The translations under genes were made by a program, and so were the position numbers. 64,000 nucleotides of DNA from Paenibacillus xylaniclasticus (lineage in GTDB: Bacteria > Bacillota > Bacilli > Paenibacillales > Paenibacillaceae), in contig NZ_BIML01000004.1 in NCBI RefSeq assembly GCF_004001065.1, positions 186,001-250,000 of the forward strand, read 5' to 3'. This document shows positions 56,685-64,000 of the stretch, piece after piece. The notes below the pieces were generated by a model that ran no database searches, was not told the origin of the DNA, and was given only the letters and a program-made list of their open reading frames with translations. Each line of letters starts with the position of its first letter. Positions within the stretch are counted from its first letter, which is position 1.

Positions 56685-59525
56685 ATGGCGAAACGAAAAC
56701 ATAAACGTAGACGAAGCAAATCGATCGGCGAAAGCTTAAAGTATGAGATTTACGGCATTTTGCTCATTACATTGTCTGTAATTGCTTTATCTGGGGAAGC
56801 GGCAGTTGGCAGATCGCTGTCGAAGCTGTTCGGACTCATGCTTGGTAAATTTTATTTTGTCATAGCGCTTGTCGGCATTTATGTAGGGCTTGCCGTCATG
56901 GTGAAGAGAGCATGGCCTAAGGGCTGGTCGAATCGTAAGACAGGCTTGCTGGTGCTCGTATTGGCGTTAACATTATCAAGCTCTATAGCCGAAATTGGCC
57001 GCAAATTCGATCCGGTTGAAAGCGCAATCGATTTGAAGGCGAGTGATATTCTTCATCAATTGGGTAGCGATCTTCAAGGTCAATTGCTGTCTCCTGATGC
57101 GCCAAGTGGTCCTATAATGAATAGAGACATCGCTGGCGGATATGTGGGAGCCGTACAATATACGATACTGTATACATTGTTCGGCAACTACGGCTCGAAG
57201 TTTATAATGATTGTCATGTACTTGATTGCACTTATGCTTGTTACAGGGCGTTCTTATGTGGATATACTCGGTGCTGTACGTAAAAGCATCGGTCGATTGA
57301 TAATACTGCTCAGAGCTAAATATGCAGGGCGGCGTCCGCGTACTGTCGCAGTCTCATCACGGTCTAATGGTCACGCAGCGACTAGCTCGTCCCTTGCTCG
57401 AAGAACGATCGATGATATGGATGAGGATGAAGACTTCGATGAAGAAGCAGCAGTGTCCAACCGGCGTACGCTTTTGTTCCCTTGGATGAGAGAACAGCCT
57501 CTAGCGCCGAATCATCAGCCGTCAGAAGACAACGAATGGACCTTGGATTACGAGGAAGAAGAGAAGCACTCGCGTACGAGAACACCTGTTGTTCGGCTGC
57601 AGTCGAATCGTCGTGCGGAAGAGCAGGAGACGGATGACGAAGCTGCTTCTGATTCACAGAATGAATCGCTGCTAAGCCGTATGCTTCGCCGAGCTGGTAA
57701 GCCGGGTGCGACAAGAGCGGCTGAAGCTGTGCAAGGGAATGAGAGTGAAGAGCAAGCGGCATCTCAACTAGCATCGCATGATATGGACCTGCATAGCGAT
57801 GATAGCGAAGAGGCTACTCCGTGGATGCAAGAGCATAGCGAATTTAATGAAGATGCGGATGTGGACGATCAGTTGAACGAAGCTCTCAGCGAGAGAGGGC
57901 GGGTATCTCCATCTTCCTTGTCTCCCGCTTTTGAGGACGGAGATGATGAGATCGAATCGTCGGGACCGCCAAATACTGCTGATTCGGAGTTGCTAGAGGA
58001 TGTTGCGGAAGATGAGGATCATGCTGCTATAGGCATGGAATCTGATGTCGGTACAACCTCGTTATTACAAAACGAAGCAGATGAGCAAGCGATTCCGAAG
58101 CCGAAGCCGTATAAGCTGCCTCCGCTGTCGCTGCTTGCTAAGCCGTCAGGCGGTTCCAAAGGAGCAGACGGTGCAGACCGAATCGAGTCGCAGCGCAAGC
58201 TGGAGGCGACGCTCGAAAGCTTCGGCGTACGAGCGAAAGTGCTCGATGTCGTACAAGGACCAGCGGTTACGCGGTACGAGGTGCAGCCGGCCACGGGTGT
58301 TAAGGTCAGCAGAATTGTCGGTCTCCAAGACGATATTGCACTTGCGCTTGCCGCCAAGGATATTCGGATGGAGGCGCCTATACCTGGTAAGTCGGCTATC
58401 GGCATCGAGGTTCCGAATTCAGAGGTATCGGTCGTTACAATGCGGGAAGTGATGGAGTCAGCGGCTTTTCAGAATTCGAGCTCCAAGCTGTCCATCGCGT
58501 TCGGACGGGATATATCAGGCCAGTCGATTGTCGGTAATTTAGCCAAAATGCCCCATTTGCTCGTAGCAGGTGCAACCGGCTCAGGCAAATCGGTCTGTAT
58601 CAACGGCATCATTACAAGCATTTTATTCAAGGCGAAGCCGGATGAAGTGAAGTTTATGATGATCGACCCGAAGATGGTCGAGCTTAATATGTATAACGGC
58701 ATTCCGCATTTGCTGGCGCCGGTTGTAACCGACCCTCGTCGGGCGTCACTGGCGCTAAAGAAGATCGTCGTCGAGATGGAGAAACGATATGAGCTGTTCT
58801 CGAAATCGGGTACTCGCAACATCGAAGGCTATAACACGTTGATGGAATCCAATCCAGCAGCTGTACTTCCGTATATTGTCGTAATCGTCGATGAGCTTGC
58901 CGACTTAATGATGGTTGCGGCGAATGATGTTGAGGATTCGATTACGCGGCTTGCCCAGATGGCGCGGGCTGCTGGCATTCATCTTATTATCGCGACACAG
59001 CGTCCATCGGTTGACGTTATTACAGGCGTCATTAAGGCGAATATTCCTTCTCGCATTGCCTTCGGCGTCTCGTCCCAGGTCGACTCCCGCACGATTCTCG
59101 ATATGGTTGGAGCGGAGAAGCTGCTTGGGCGGGGAGATATGCTGTTCCTGCCGGTCGGAATGTCGAAGCCAATTCGGGTTCAAGGCGCATTCTTATCGGA
59201 TCCTGAGGTGGAGGCGGTAGTTTCATTTGCGCGCTCCCAGGGTGAGGCGGAGTATAAGCCGGAGCTTGTACCCGAGATTGAAGAGTCAAGCAGCGATCAT
59301 GATGAAATGCTTGACGAGCTGTTCGATCAAGCGGTTCAAATTGTCGTCGAAGCGAAGCAGGCATCCGTTTCTTTGCTGCAGCGCAGAATGCGGGTAGGAT
59401 ATACGCGAGCTGCACGTCTCATTGATCAGATGGAAGCTAAAGGTATCATTGGCCCCTATGAAGGAAGTAAGCCTCGAGAGGTGCTTATATCTCAGGATTA
59501 CCCTGGCAGTCGTACGGGCGGATAA
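56685..59525 (+). CDS. spoIIIE: DNA translocase SpoIIIE/FtsK
   Basis: Pumps DNA through the division or sporulation septum. N-terminus: basic tail, then about four membrane helices (about 25-190). An acidic Glu/Asp/Ser-rich linker follows (about 235-470). Motor: Walker [10 protein letters not shown] (about 628-636), Walker [12 protein letters not shown], and [21 protein letters not shown]-terminal gamma winged helix ([21 protein letters not shown]). 946 aa, about 160 longer than B. subtilis SpoIIIE owing to the linker. ATG 5 bases after AGAGGTGAG; an in-frame GTG inside that site is rejected. Confidence 0.96.
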   Translation: MAKRKHKRRRSKSIGESLKYEIYGILLITLSVIALSGEAAVGRSLSKLFGLMLGKFYFVIALVGIYVGLAVMVKRAWPKGWSNRKTGLLVLVLALTLSSSIAEIGRKFDPVESAIDLKASDILHQLGSDLQGQLLSPDAPSGPIMNRDIAGGYVGAVQYTILYTLFGNYGSKFIMIVMYLIALMLVTGRSYVDILGAVRKSIGRLIILLRAKYAGRRPRTVAVSSRSNGHAATSSSLARRTIDDMDEDEDFDEEAAVSNRRTLLFPWMREQPLAPNHQPSEDNEWTLDYEEEEKHSRTRTPVVRLQSNRRAEEQETDDEAASDSQNESLLSRMLRRAGKPGATRAAEAVQGNESEEQAASQLASHDMDLHSDDSEEATPWMQEHSEFNEDADVDDQLNEALSERGRVSPSSLSPAFEDGDDEIESSGPPNTADSELLEDVAEDEDHAAIGMESDVGTTSLLQNEADEQAIPKPKPYKLPPLSLLAKPSGGSKGADGADRIESQRKLEATLESFGVRAKVLDVVQGPAVTRYEVQPATGVKVSRIVGLQDDIALALAAKDIRMEAPIPGKSAIGIEVPNSEVSVVTMREVMESAAFQNSSSKLSIAFGRDISGQSIVGNLAKMPHLLVAGATGSGKSVCINGIITSILFKAKPDEVKFMMIDPKMVELNMYNGIPHLLAPVVTDPRRASLALKKIVVEMEKRYELFSKSGTRNIEGYNTLMESNPAAVLPYIVVIVDELADLMMVAANDVEDSITRLAQMARAAGIHLIIATQRPSVDVITGVIKANIPSRIAFGVSSQVDSRTILDMVGAEKLLGRGDMLFLPVGMSKPIRVQGAFLSDPEVEAVVSFARSQGEAEYKPELVPEIEESSSDHDEMLDELFDQAVQIVVEAKQASVSLLQRRMRVGYTRAARLIDQMEAKGIIGPYEGSKPREVLISQDYPGSRTGG

Positions 59526-59555
59526 GACCCACTTGAAGTCTGCTGCAATTTATTC

Positions 59556-59595
59556 AATGGTGGTGTCAGGAGTTCACTCCTGCATCACCATTTTT
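59556..59595 (+). terminator. Terminator after spoIIIE
   Basis: AATGGTGGTG/CATCACCATT stem with inner CAGGAG-TTCA-CTCCTG arm, then TTT. Confidence 0.88.
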
Positions 59596-59643
59596 GTTGC
59601 TCGGCCGTCCCATTGACACATTATGAATGCACTCGGTTTCCGT

Positions 59644-59673
59644 GAATAGAATATCCTTCCGTTTCTCATACTA
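59644..59673 (+). promoter_or_regulatory. Sigma-G-type forespore promoter for sleB
   Basis: GAATA, 18-base spacer, CATACTA matches the sigma-G consensus at every defined position (the -35 even reads TGAATA). It lies 57 bases before sleB, whose B. subtilis orthologue is sigma-G dependent. Confidence 0.8.
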
Positions 59674-59730
59674 CCGACAGGATACGCTTGATAAGCGAAC
59701 TAACTAGCATGAGAAAGGCAGATCCGACCT

Positions 59731-60507
59731 ATGAGAAATCGCTTGATTTGGATGACGGTAGTGATCGTACTGCTGCTGTTCGGCACTTACTCGCTGCGGT
59801 TCTCGGACCATGGCAAAACCGAAGAAACGTTCAGCAGCGCGACGATCAAGCTAGGCTCCTCCGGCAAGGATGTGTTAGAGCTGCAAGGAAGACTGAAATA
59901 TCTCGGCTTCTATAACGGACCCGTCGACGGTCAATTCGGTTCAGCTACGCTTAATGCCGTAAAATGGTTTCAATGGAAGTTCGGTATGAAGGCGGACGGT
60001 ATTGTCGGGGCGAAATCGAAGCTCAAGCTGTGGGAGGCGACGAAGAAGTGGGCACCGTCGGGTAATACAGCTCCCGCCAAATCGTCCGGCGGAGAGAAAG
60101 CAACATCTGCCGGAAGCGCAAGCGTAATTGGTAAGTCTAACAAGCTTGGGCTGACGGCTAACGATATTAAAATTATGGCCAATGCCGTATATGGTGAAGC
60201 ACGAGGCGAGCCTTACGAGGGACAAGTAGCAGTCGCTGCTGTCATACTTAACCGGCTGAAATCGCCTAGCTTTCCGAACTCTGTATCAGGCGTTATCTTT
60301 CAACCGGGTGCATTTACGGCTGTAGCTGACGGCCAAATTTATTTGACGCCGAATGCGAGAGCGCAGCAGGCGGTTCAGGACGCCATTAACGGCTGGGATC
60401 CGAGCGGCGGATGCATCTATTATTTCAACCCGTCGACGGCAACGTCCAAATGGATTTGGTCGAGGCCGCAGGTGAAGACGATTGGCAAACATATATTTTG
60501 TATGTAA
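59731..60507 (+). CDS. sleB: Spore cortex-lytic enzyme SleB
   Basis: Lytic transglycosylase that degrades spore cortex peptidoglycan in germination. N-terminal signal/anchor (IWMTVVIVLLLFGTYSL, about 6-22), peptidoglycan-binding domain (about 40-105, LGSSGKDVLELQGRLKYLGFY), Ser/Ala/Lys linker, and C-terminal Hydrolase_2 domain with catalytic E156 in NAVYGEARGE. 258 aa versus about 305 in B. subtilis; shorter linker. No ypeB follows, although sleB-ypeB is the common pair in Bacillus. Confidence 0.9.
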   Translation: MRNRLIWMTVVIVLLLFGTYSLRFSDHGKTEETFSSATIKLGSSGKDVLELQGRLKYLGFYNGPVDGQFGSATLNAVKWFQWKFGMKADGIVGAKSKLKLWEATKKWAPSGNTAPAKSSGGEKATSAGSASVIGKSNKLGLTANDIKIMANAVYGEARGEPYEGQVAVAAVILNRLKSPSFPNSVSGVIFQPGAFTAVADGQIYLTPNARAQQAVQDAINGWDPSGGCIYYFNPSTATSKWIWSRPQVKTIGKHIFCM

Positions 60508-60523
60508 CAACGATCAGCACAGT

Positions 60524-60567
60524 CAGAAGCAGCCCGCCGTATTAGGCGCAGGTTGCTTCTGCCTTTT
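60524..60567 (+). terminator. Terminator after sleB
   Basis: CAGAAGCAGCC/GGTTGCTTCTG 11-bp stem (one G-U pair) with inner GCC-GTATTA-GGC arm and CCTTTT tail. Confidence 0.8.
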
Positions 60568-60663
60568 CCAATCCGGTAGAATGGTATTGAATAAGGCTGC
60601 TTGGAATAGATTGACTATTGGACACCGTTGAATTTAGCTGTTGATAGGGAAGGGGCTGGAAGG

Positions 60664-61944
60664 ATGAGTTCCACCAAATTCGAACGCGGACAGGTGAACC
60701 GAATCCGGTTGCATGTCATGCCGACCAAAAGGTTCAAAACATTCGCGATTTCGTTGTACGCCGGCATTCCACTGGAGGAGAATCGTGTCACGGCAACAGC
60801 GCTGCTGCCTTTCGTGCTGCGCAGAGGTACGAGTCGGACACCGGAAACAATCGCCCTGCGTGAAAGGCTGGACGATCTGTATGGCGCAGGCTTTGGGTTT
60901 GACGTATTTAAGCGGGGCGACAATCAATTTATCCAGTTCCGAATGGATGTTATTAATGATGTGTTCGTTAAAACCGACCAGTCGCTGCTCGCCGCTTCGC
61001 TTCGGTATATGGGAGAGGTCGTGACTGAGCCTGCTCTGGAGAATGGTCATTTTCTAACGAAGTATGTGCAGTCGGAGCGTGATACGCTTCGCAAGCGTCT
61101 GGAATCGATTATTAACGATAAAATTCGTTATGCAGCAGAGCGGTGCGTTGAAGAGATGTGCGAGGGTGATCCTTATCGGCTGCATGCGCTTGGGAATCGC
61201 GCCGATCTGCCTAGTATTACGGCGGAATCGTTATATGAGAGATATCATGAATGGATGAATGAAGCGGTATTCGATTTGTATGTGGCCGGAGATACGACTT
61301 ACGAGGAGGTCCGGTCGCTCGTTGAGGAATCGTTTAAGCTCCCTGCAGGTGAGACTGGCACTTATAAGGCTGCGCCGGTTCGGGCCGAGGCGGGTCAACT
61401 GAAGACGGTTGTTGAGAAGATGGACGTTAAGCAAGGTAAGCTTAATCTCGGTCTTCGTACGGGTATTGCGTATGCGGATGATGATTATGCGACGCTGCTT
61501 GTTTATAATGGCGTGTTGGGTGCCTATCCGCATTCTAAGCTGTTTATTAATGTTAGGGAGAAAGCGAGCTTGGCTTACTACGCGTCGTCTCGTCTTGATG
61601 GCCATAAGGGATTAATGACGATTCAATCGGGCATTGAGATCGACAAGTACGAGAAGGCAGTAGAGATTATTCGTAAGCAGCTAGAGGATATTAAGGCTGG
61701 TCAAATTAGCGAGCTTGAGGTCGATCAGACGAAGGCGATGCTTCTTAATCATGTGCGGGAAATACAGGACTCCGCTTATGAAATGATCGGCTACGATTTC
61801 AACGCTTTATTCTCTGGAAGCACTCGTACCAGGGAGCAGCTAATCGAACAGGTGAAATCGGTCACCATTGACGATGTTGTACGGGTTGCGAAAGGGATTC
61901 AGCTTGATACGATTTACTTTTTGCGCGATAGGAAGGAGGCTTAA
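60664..61944 (+). CDS. ymfF: M16 peptidase homologue YmfF (inactive-type)
   Basis: M16-family protein, 426 aa (B. subtilis YmfF is also 426). The region that should carry HxxEH reads ATALLPFVLRRGTSRTPETI, with no zinc ligands, so it is probably the non-catalytic partner of the following ymfH. The C-terminal half has YPHSKLFINVREKASLAYYA. ATG 4 bases after GGAAGG; an earlier in-frame start lacks family residues. Confidence 0.9.
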   Translation: MSSTKFERGQVNRIRLHVMPTKRFKTFAISLYAGIPLEENRVTATALLPFVLRRGTSRTPETIALRERLDDLYGAGFGFDVFKRGDNQFIQFRMDVINDVFVKTDQSLLAASLRYMGEVVTEPALENGHFLTKYVQSERDTLRKRLESIINDKIRYAAERCVEEMCEGDPYRLHALGNRADLPSITAESLYERYHEWMNEAVFDLYVAGDTTYEEVRSLVEESFKLPAGETGTYKAAPVRAEAGQLKTVVEKMDVKQGKLNLGLRTGIAYADDDYATLLVYNGVLGAYPHSKLFINVREKASLAYYASSRLDGHKGLMTIQSGIEIDKYEKAVEIIRKQLEDIKAGQISELEVDQTKAMLLNHVREIQDSAYEMIGYDFNALFSGSTRTREQLIEQVKSVTIDDVVRVAKGIQLDTIYFLRDRKEA

Positions 61945-61947
61945 CCG

Positions 61948-63249
61948 ATGCCAATTGAAACCTTGTCCTACCCGGGCGTTCAAGAAACGCTGTATCGGGA
62001 AGTGATGCCAGGCGGCTTAGAAGTATTCGTACTGCCGAAGGAAGGGTTCCAGAAGACGTATGCGACCTTCTCCACGAAGTACGGCTCTGTCGATATCCGC
62101 TTTGGCGTCGAAGGGACTCCACTCATTCGCGTACCTGATGGTATTGCCCATTTCTTGGAGCACAAAATGTTTGAAGAACCGACAGGCGATATCTTCGCTA
62201 CGTTCTCAAAGCAAGGGGCATCCGCTAACGCTTATACGAGCTTTGACCGCACCGTATATTTGTTTTCAGCTACAGAACAGATTCCAGCTAATTTGGAGAC
62301 GCTGCTCAATTTCGTTCAGAACCCGTATTTCACGGATGAGAACGTGGAGAAAGAGAAGGGGATAATCGAGCAAGAAATTCAAATGTATCAAGACAATCCG
62401 GATTGGCGCGTATATTTCGGCTTGTTCGATGCAATGTATCACGCACACCCGATCCATATTGATATTGCAGGAACGGTTGAGTCGATCTACAAGATCGACA
62501 AAGAAACGTTATACCGCTGTTATGAAACGTTCTATCATCCGACGAATATGATTCTATTCGTGGTCGGAGGCGTCAATGCGAAGGAAGTGCTGGAGCTTGT
62601 ACGTCAGAACCAGGCGCGCAAGTCGTTCCCTCAACAAGGGAGGATTATTCGTTCGTTCGACCCTGAACCGGCTTCTGTGAAAGAGACAAGAAGAGTCATT
62701 AACTTGCCGGTCTCCCTGCCGAAATGTATGTTCGGCTTTAAGGAGACGAAGGTCGGGTTTACAGGAAAGGTTCTGCAAAAGCGAGAGGCCGTTACTCGTA
62801 TTATGCTCGATGCGGTGCTCGGAGCCAGCTCTCCGATCTATCAAGCTTTGTATGACGATGGATTGATTTCGGATTCATTCTCGCATGAATACAACGCTTC
62901 TCCTGAATACTCGTTCTCTGTTATTGGAGGCGAGACCAAGGACCCGGATGCGCTTCTTCAGAAAGTGCGCGAAGCAATCGACAAGCTGCTCGCTTCCGGC
63001 ATATCAGAGGCTGCATTCGAACGTGCACGCCGTAAGAAAATTGGTGGTTACTTACGTATGCTTAATTCCCCTGAAGCAATAGCTGGAGAATTTACTCGTT
63101 ACCGGTTTCGCGGCGGAGACCTGTTCTCTCAGCTGCAGCATTATGAACAGGTCACGCTTGCTGAAGTTAATGATCGTCTTCGGGAGCATTTTGACTGGAA
63201 CCAGCTGGCTGTGTCTATCGTTGAATCGAAGGAGCAGCAATCCAGTTGA
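61948..63249 (+). CDS. ymfH: M16 zinc peptidase YmfH
   Basis: Catalytic M16 partner: H68-F-L-E71-H72 in GIAHFLEHKMFEEP, with IIEQEIQMYQDNPDWR downstream supplying the third ligand region. Length 433 aa. Separated from ymfF by three bases; AAGGAGG lies upstream at the end of ymfF. The pair probably forms a heterodimer. It overlaps ymfI by 4 bases. Substrate unknown; a relation to EF-P modification has been proposed for the locus in Bacillus. Confidence 0.93.
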   Translation: MPIETLSYPGVQETLYREVMPGGLEVFVLPKEGFQKTYATFSTKYGSVDIRFGVEGTPLIRVPDGIAHFLEHKMFEEPTGDIFATFSKQGASANAYTSFDRTVYLFSATEQIPANLETLLNFVQNPYFTDENVEKEKGIIEQEIQMYQDNPDWRVYFGLFDAMYHAHPIHIDIAGTVESIYKIDKETLYRCYETFYHPTNMILFVVGGVNAKEVLELVRQNQARKSFPQQGRIIRSFDPEPASVKETRRVINLPVSLPKCMFGFKETKVGFTGKVLQKREAVTRIMLDAVLGASSPIYQALYDDGLISDSFSHEYNASPEYSFSVIGGETKDPDALLQKVREAIDKLLASGISEAAFERARRKKIGGYLRMLNSPEAIAGEFTRYRFRGGDLFSQLQHYEQVTLAEVNDRLREHFDWNQLAVSIVESKEQQSS

Positions 63250-63995
63250 GCAAGCCGCTTCATGAGATGACGGTGCTCATCACAGGGGGAAGCCGTGGAA
63301 TAGGCGCTGCGATCGCGCAGCGCTTCGCCGCGGAGAGGATGAACATTGTGATCCATTATTTGCAATCCCATGAATCCGCGAACGAGACGGCGCGCCGCTG
63401 TATGAGGCTCGGCTCGAACGTGATGACCGTATCGGCAGATTTGCGCTCGAAGGAGCAGCTTATGCGTATGAAGGACAAGCTGGCAGACCACGGCATGATT
63501 CCGGATATTCTCGTCAATAATGCGGGAATCGCCCATTATGGTATGCTGTCGGATGTCACGGAGCAGGAATGGGACGACGTTATGAATGTCAACCTGAAAG
63601 GAATGTTTCTAACAACACAGTTGTTCATGGGAGACATGATTCGACAGCGGTTCGGGAGGATCATTAACGTTTCTTCCGTATGGGGAATGTCGGGCGCTTC
63701 ATGCGAGGTGTTGTACTCCACAACCAAAGGAGGCATGAACGCTTTTACCAAAGCGCTTGCTAAAGAGCTGGCTCCATCCGGCGTAACGGTAAATGCTGTT
63801 GCACCGGGAGCTGTCGATACCGTAATGCTGGATAAGCTAGACGAAGATGAGAAGCAGGCACTGGAACAGGAAATTCCGATAGGAAGATTCGCTCAGCCTA
63901 ATGAAATCGCCTCGCTCGTCTATTTCTTATCCTTACCGGAATCGGCATATATCACCGGACAGATCATCAGCCCTAACGGCGGATGGATGACTTAA
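63246..63995 (+). CDS. ymfI: Short-chain dehydrogenase YmfI (FabG-like)
   Basis: NADP(H)-dependent oxidoreductase with a Rossmann fold: cofactor motif TGGSRGIG (13-20), NNAG (91-94), catalytic S144, Y157 and K161 (YSTTK). Length 249 aa, complete to its stop near the window end. TTG start overlapping the ymfH stop, with AAGGAGCAG upstream. In B. subtilis YmfI reduces the EF-P modification precursor to 5-aminopentanol; a FabG-type role is the alternative. Confidence 0.88.
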   Translation: MSKPLHEMTVLITGGSRGIGAAIAQRFAAERMNIVIHYLQSHESANETARRCMRLGSNVMTVSADLRSKEQLMRMKDKLADHGMIPDILVNNAGIAHYGMLSDVTEQEWDDVMNVNLKGMFLTTQLFMGDMIRQRFGRIINVSSVWGMSGASCEVLYSTTKGGMNAFTKALAKELAPSGVTVNAVAPGAVDTVMLDKLDEDEKQALEQEIPIGRFAQPNEIASLVYFLSLPESAYITGQIISPNGGWMT

Positions 63996-64000
63996 GTGAA

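Overview
The window is a continuous, entirely plus-strand stretch of a motile, endospore-forming, low-GC-phylum (Firmicutes/Bacillota) chromosome. Gene order and protein lengths fit Paenibacillaceae (Paenibacillus-like) best. The pointers are the Bacillus-type fla/che operon running into rpsB-tsf, PolC-type DNA polymerase, dipicolinate synthase, SpoIIIE and SleB genes. Departures from B. subtilis include a short EF-Ts, a short zinc-domain ProS, a FapA gene after sigD, and no asd next to dapG. The family assignment is inference; genes are recognised from motifs and order, without database searches.

Region 1 (1-21.6 kb) is the distal part of the fla/che operon. It holds flgG (5' end cut off), swrD, fliL, fliM, fliY, cheY, fliO/fliZ, fliP, fliQ, fliR, flhB, flhA, flhF, flhG, cheB, cheA, cheW, cheC, cheD, a small membrane protein of unknown role, sigD, a FapA-like gene, a small unknown gene, a SwrB-like gene and a membrane-anchored protein with an MltG-like tail. 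Genes overlap or are a few bases apart, and the run ends at a hairpin terminator. It encodes the flagellar switch, export gate, chemotaxis phosphorelay with CheC/CheD/FliY adaptation, and the late flagellar sigma factor.

Region 2 (21.7-46.3 kb) is information processing and envelope precursor synthesis: rpsB, tsf, pyrH, frr, uppS, cdsA, dxr, rseP, proS, polC, rimP, nusA, rnpM, a L7Ae-like gene, infB, rbfA, nrnA, truB, ribF, rpsO, pnp. Clear sigma-A-like promoters lie before rimP and rpsO, and structured leaders before polC, rimP and rpsO.

Region 3 (46.5-64 kb) is enriched for sporulation and cell-wall functions: a YlxY-type deacetylase-like protein with a degenerate active site, M16 peptidase mlpA, dut, dpaA-dpaB, dapG-dapA, ribonuclease J, tepA, ylzJ, spoIIIE, sleB, the ymfF/ymfH M16 pair and a ymfI-type dehydrogenase. 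tepA and sleB each carry a near-perfect sigma-G-type promoter, tying them to the forespore.

I found no tRNA, rRNA, insertion sequence, prophage, CRISPR array or defence system. No clearly new multi-gene system is visible. The best leads are regulatory or low-complexity elements: the multi-hairpin leader before polC, a possible three-way junction between dpaB and dapG, the 21-nt tandem repeat inside fliY, and the Gly/Arg/Tyr repeat inside infB.
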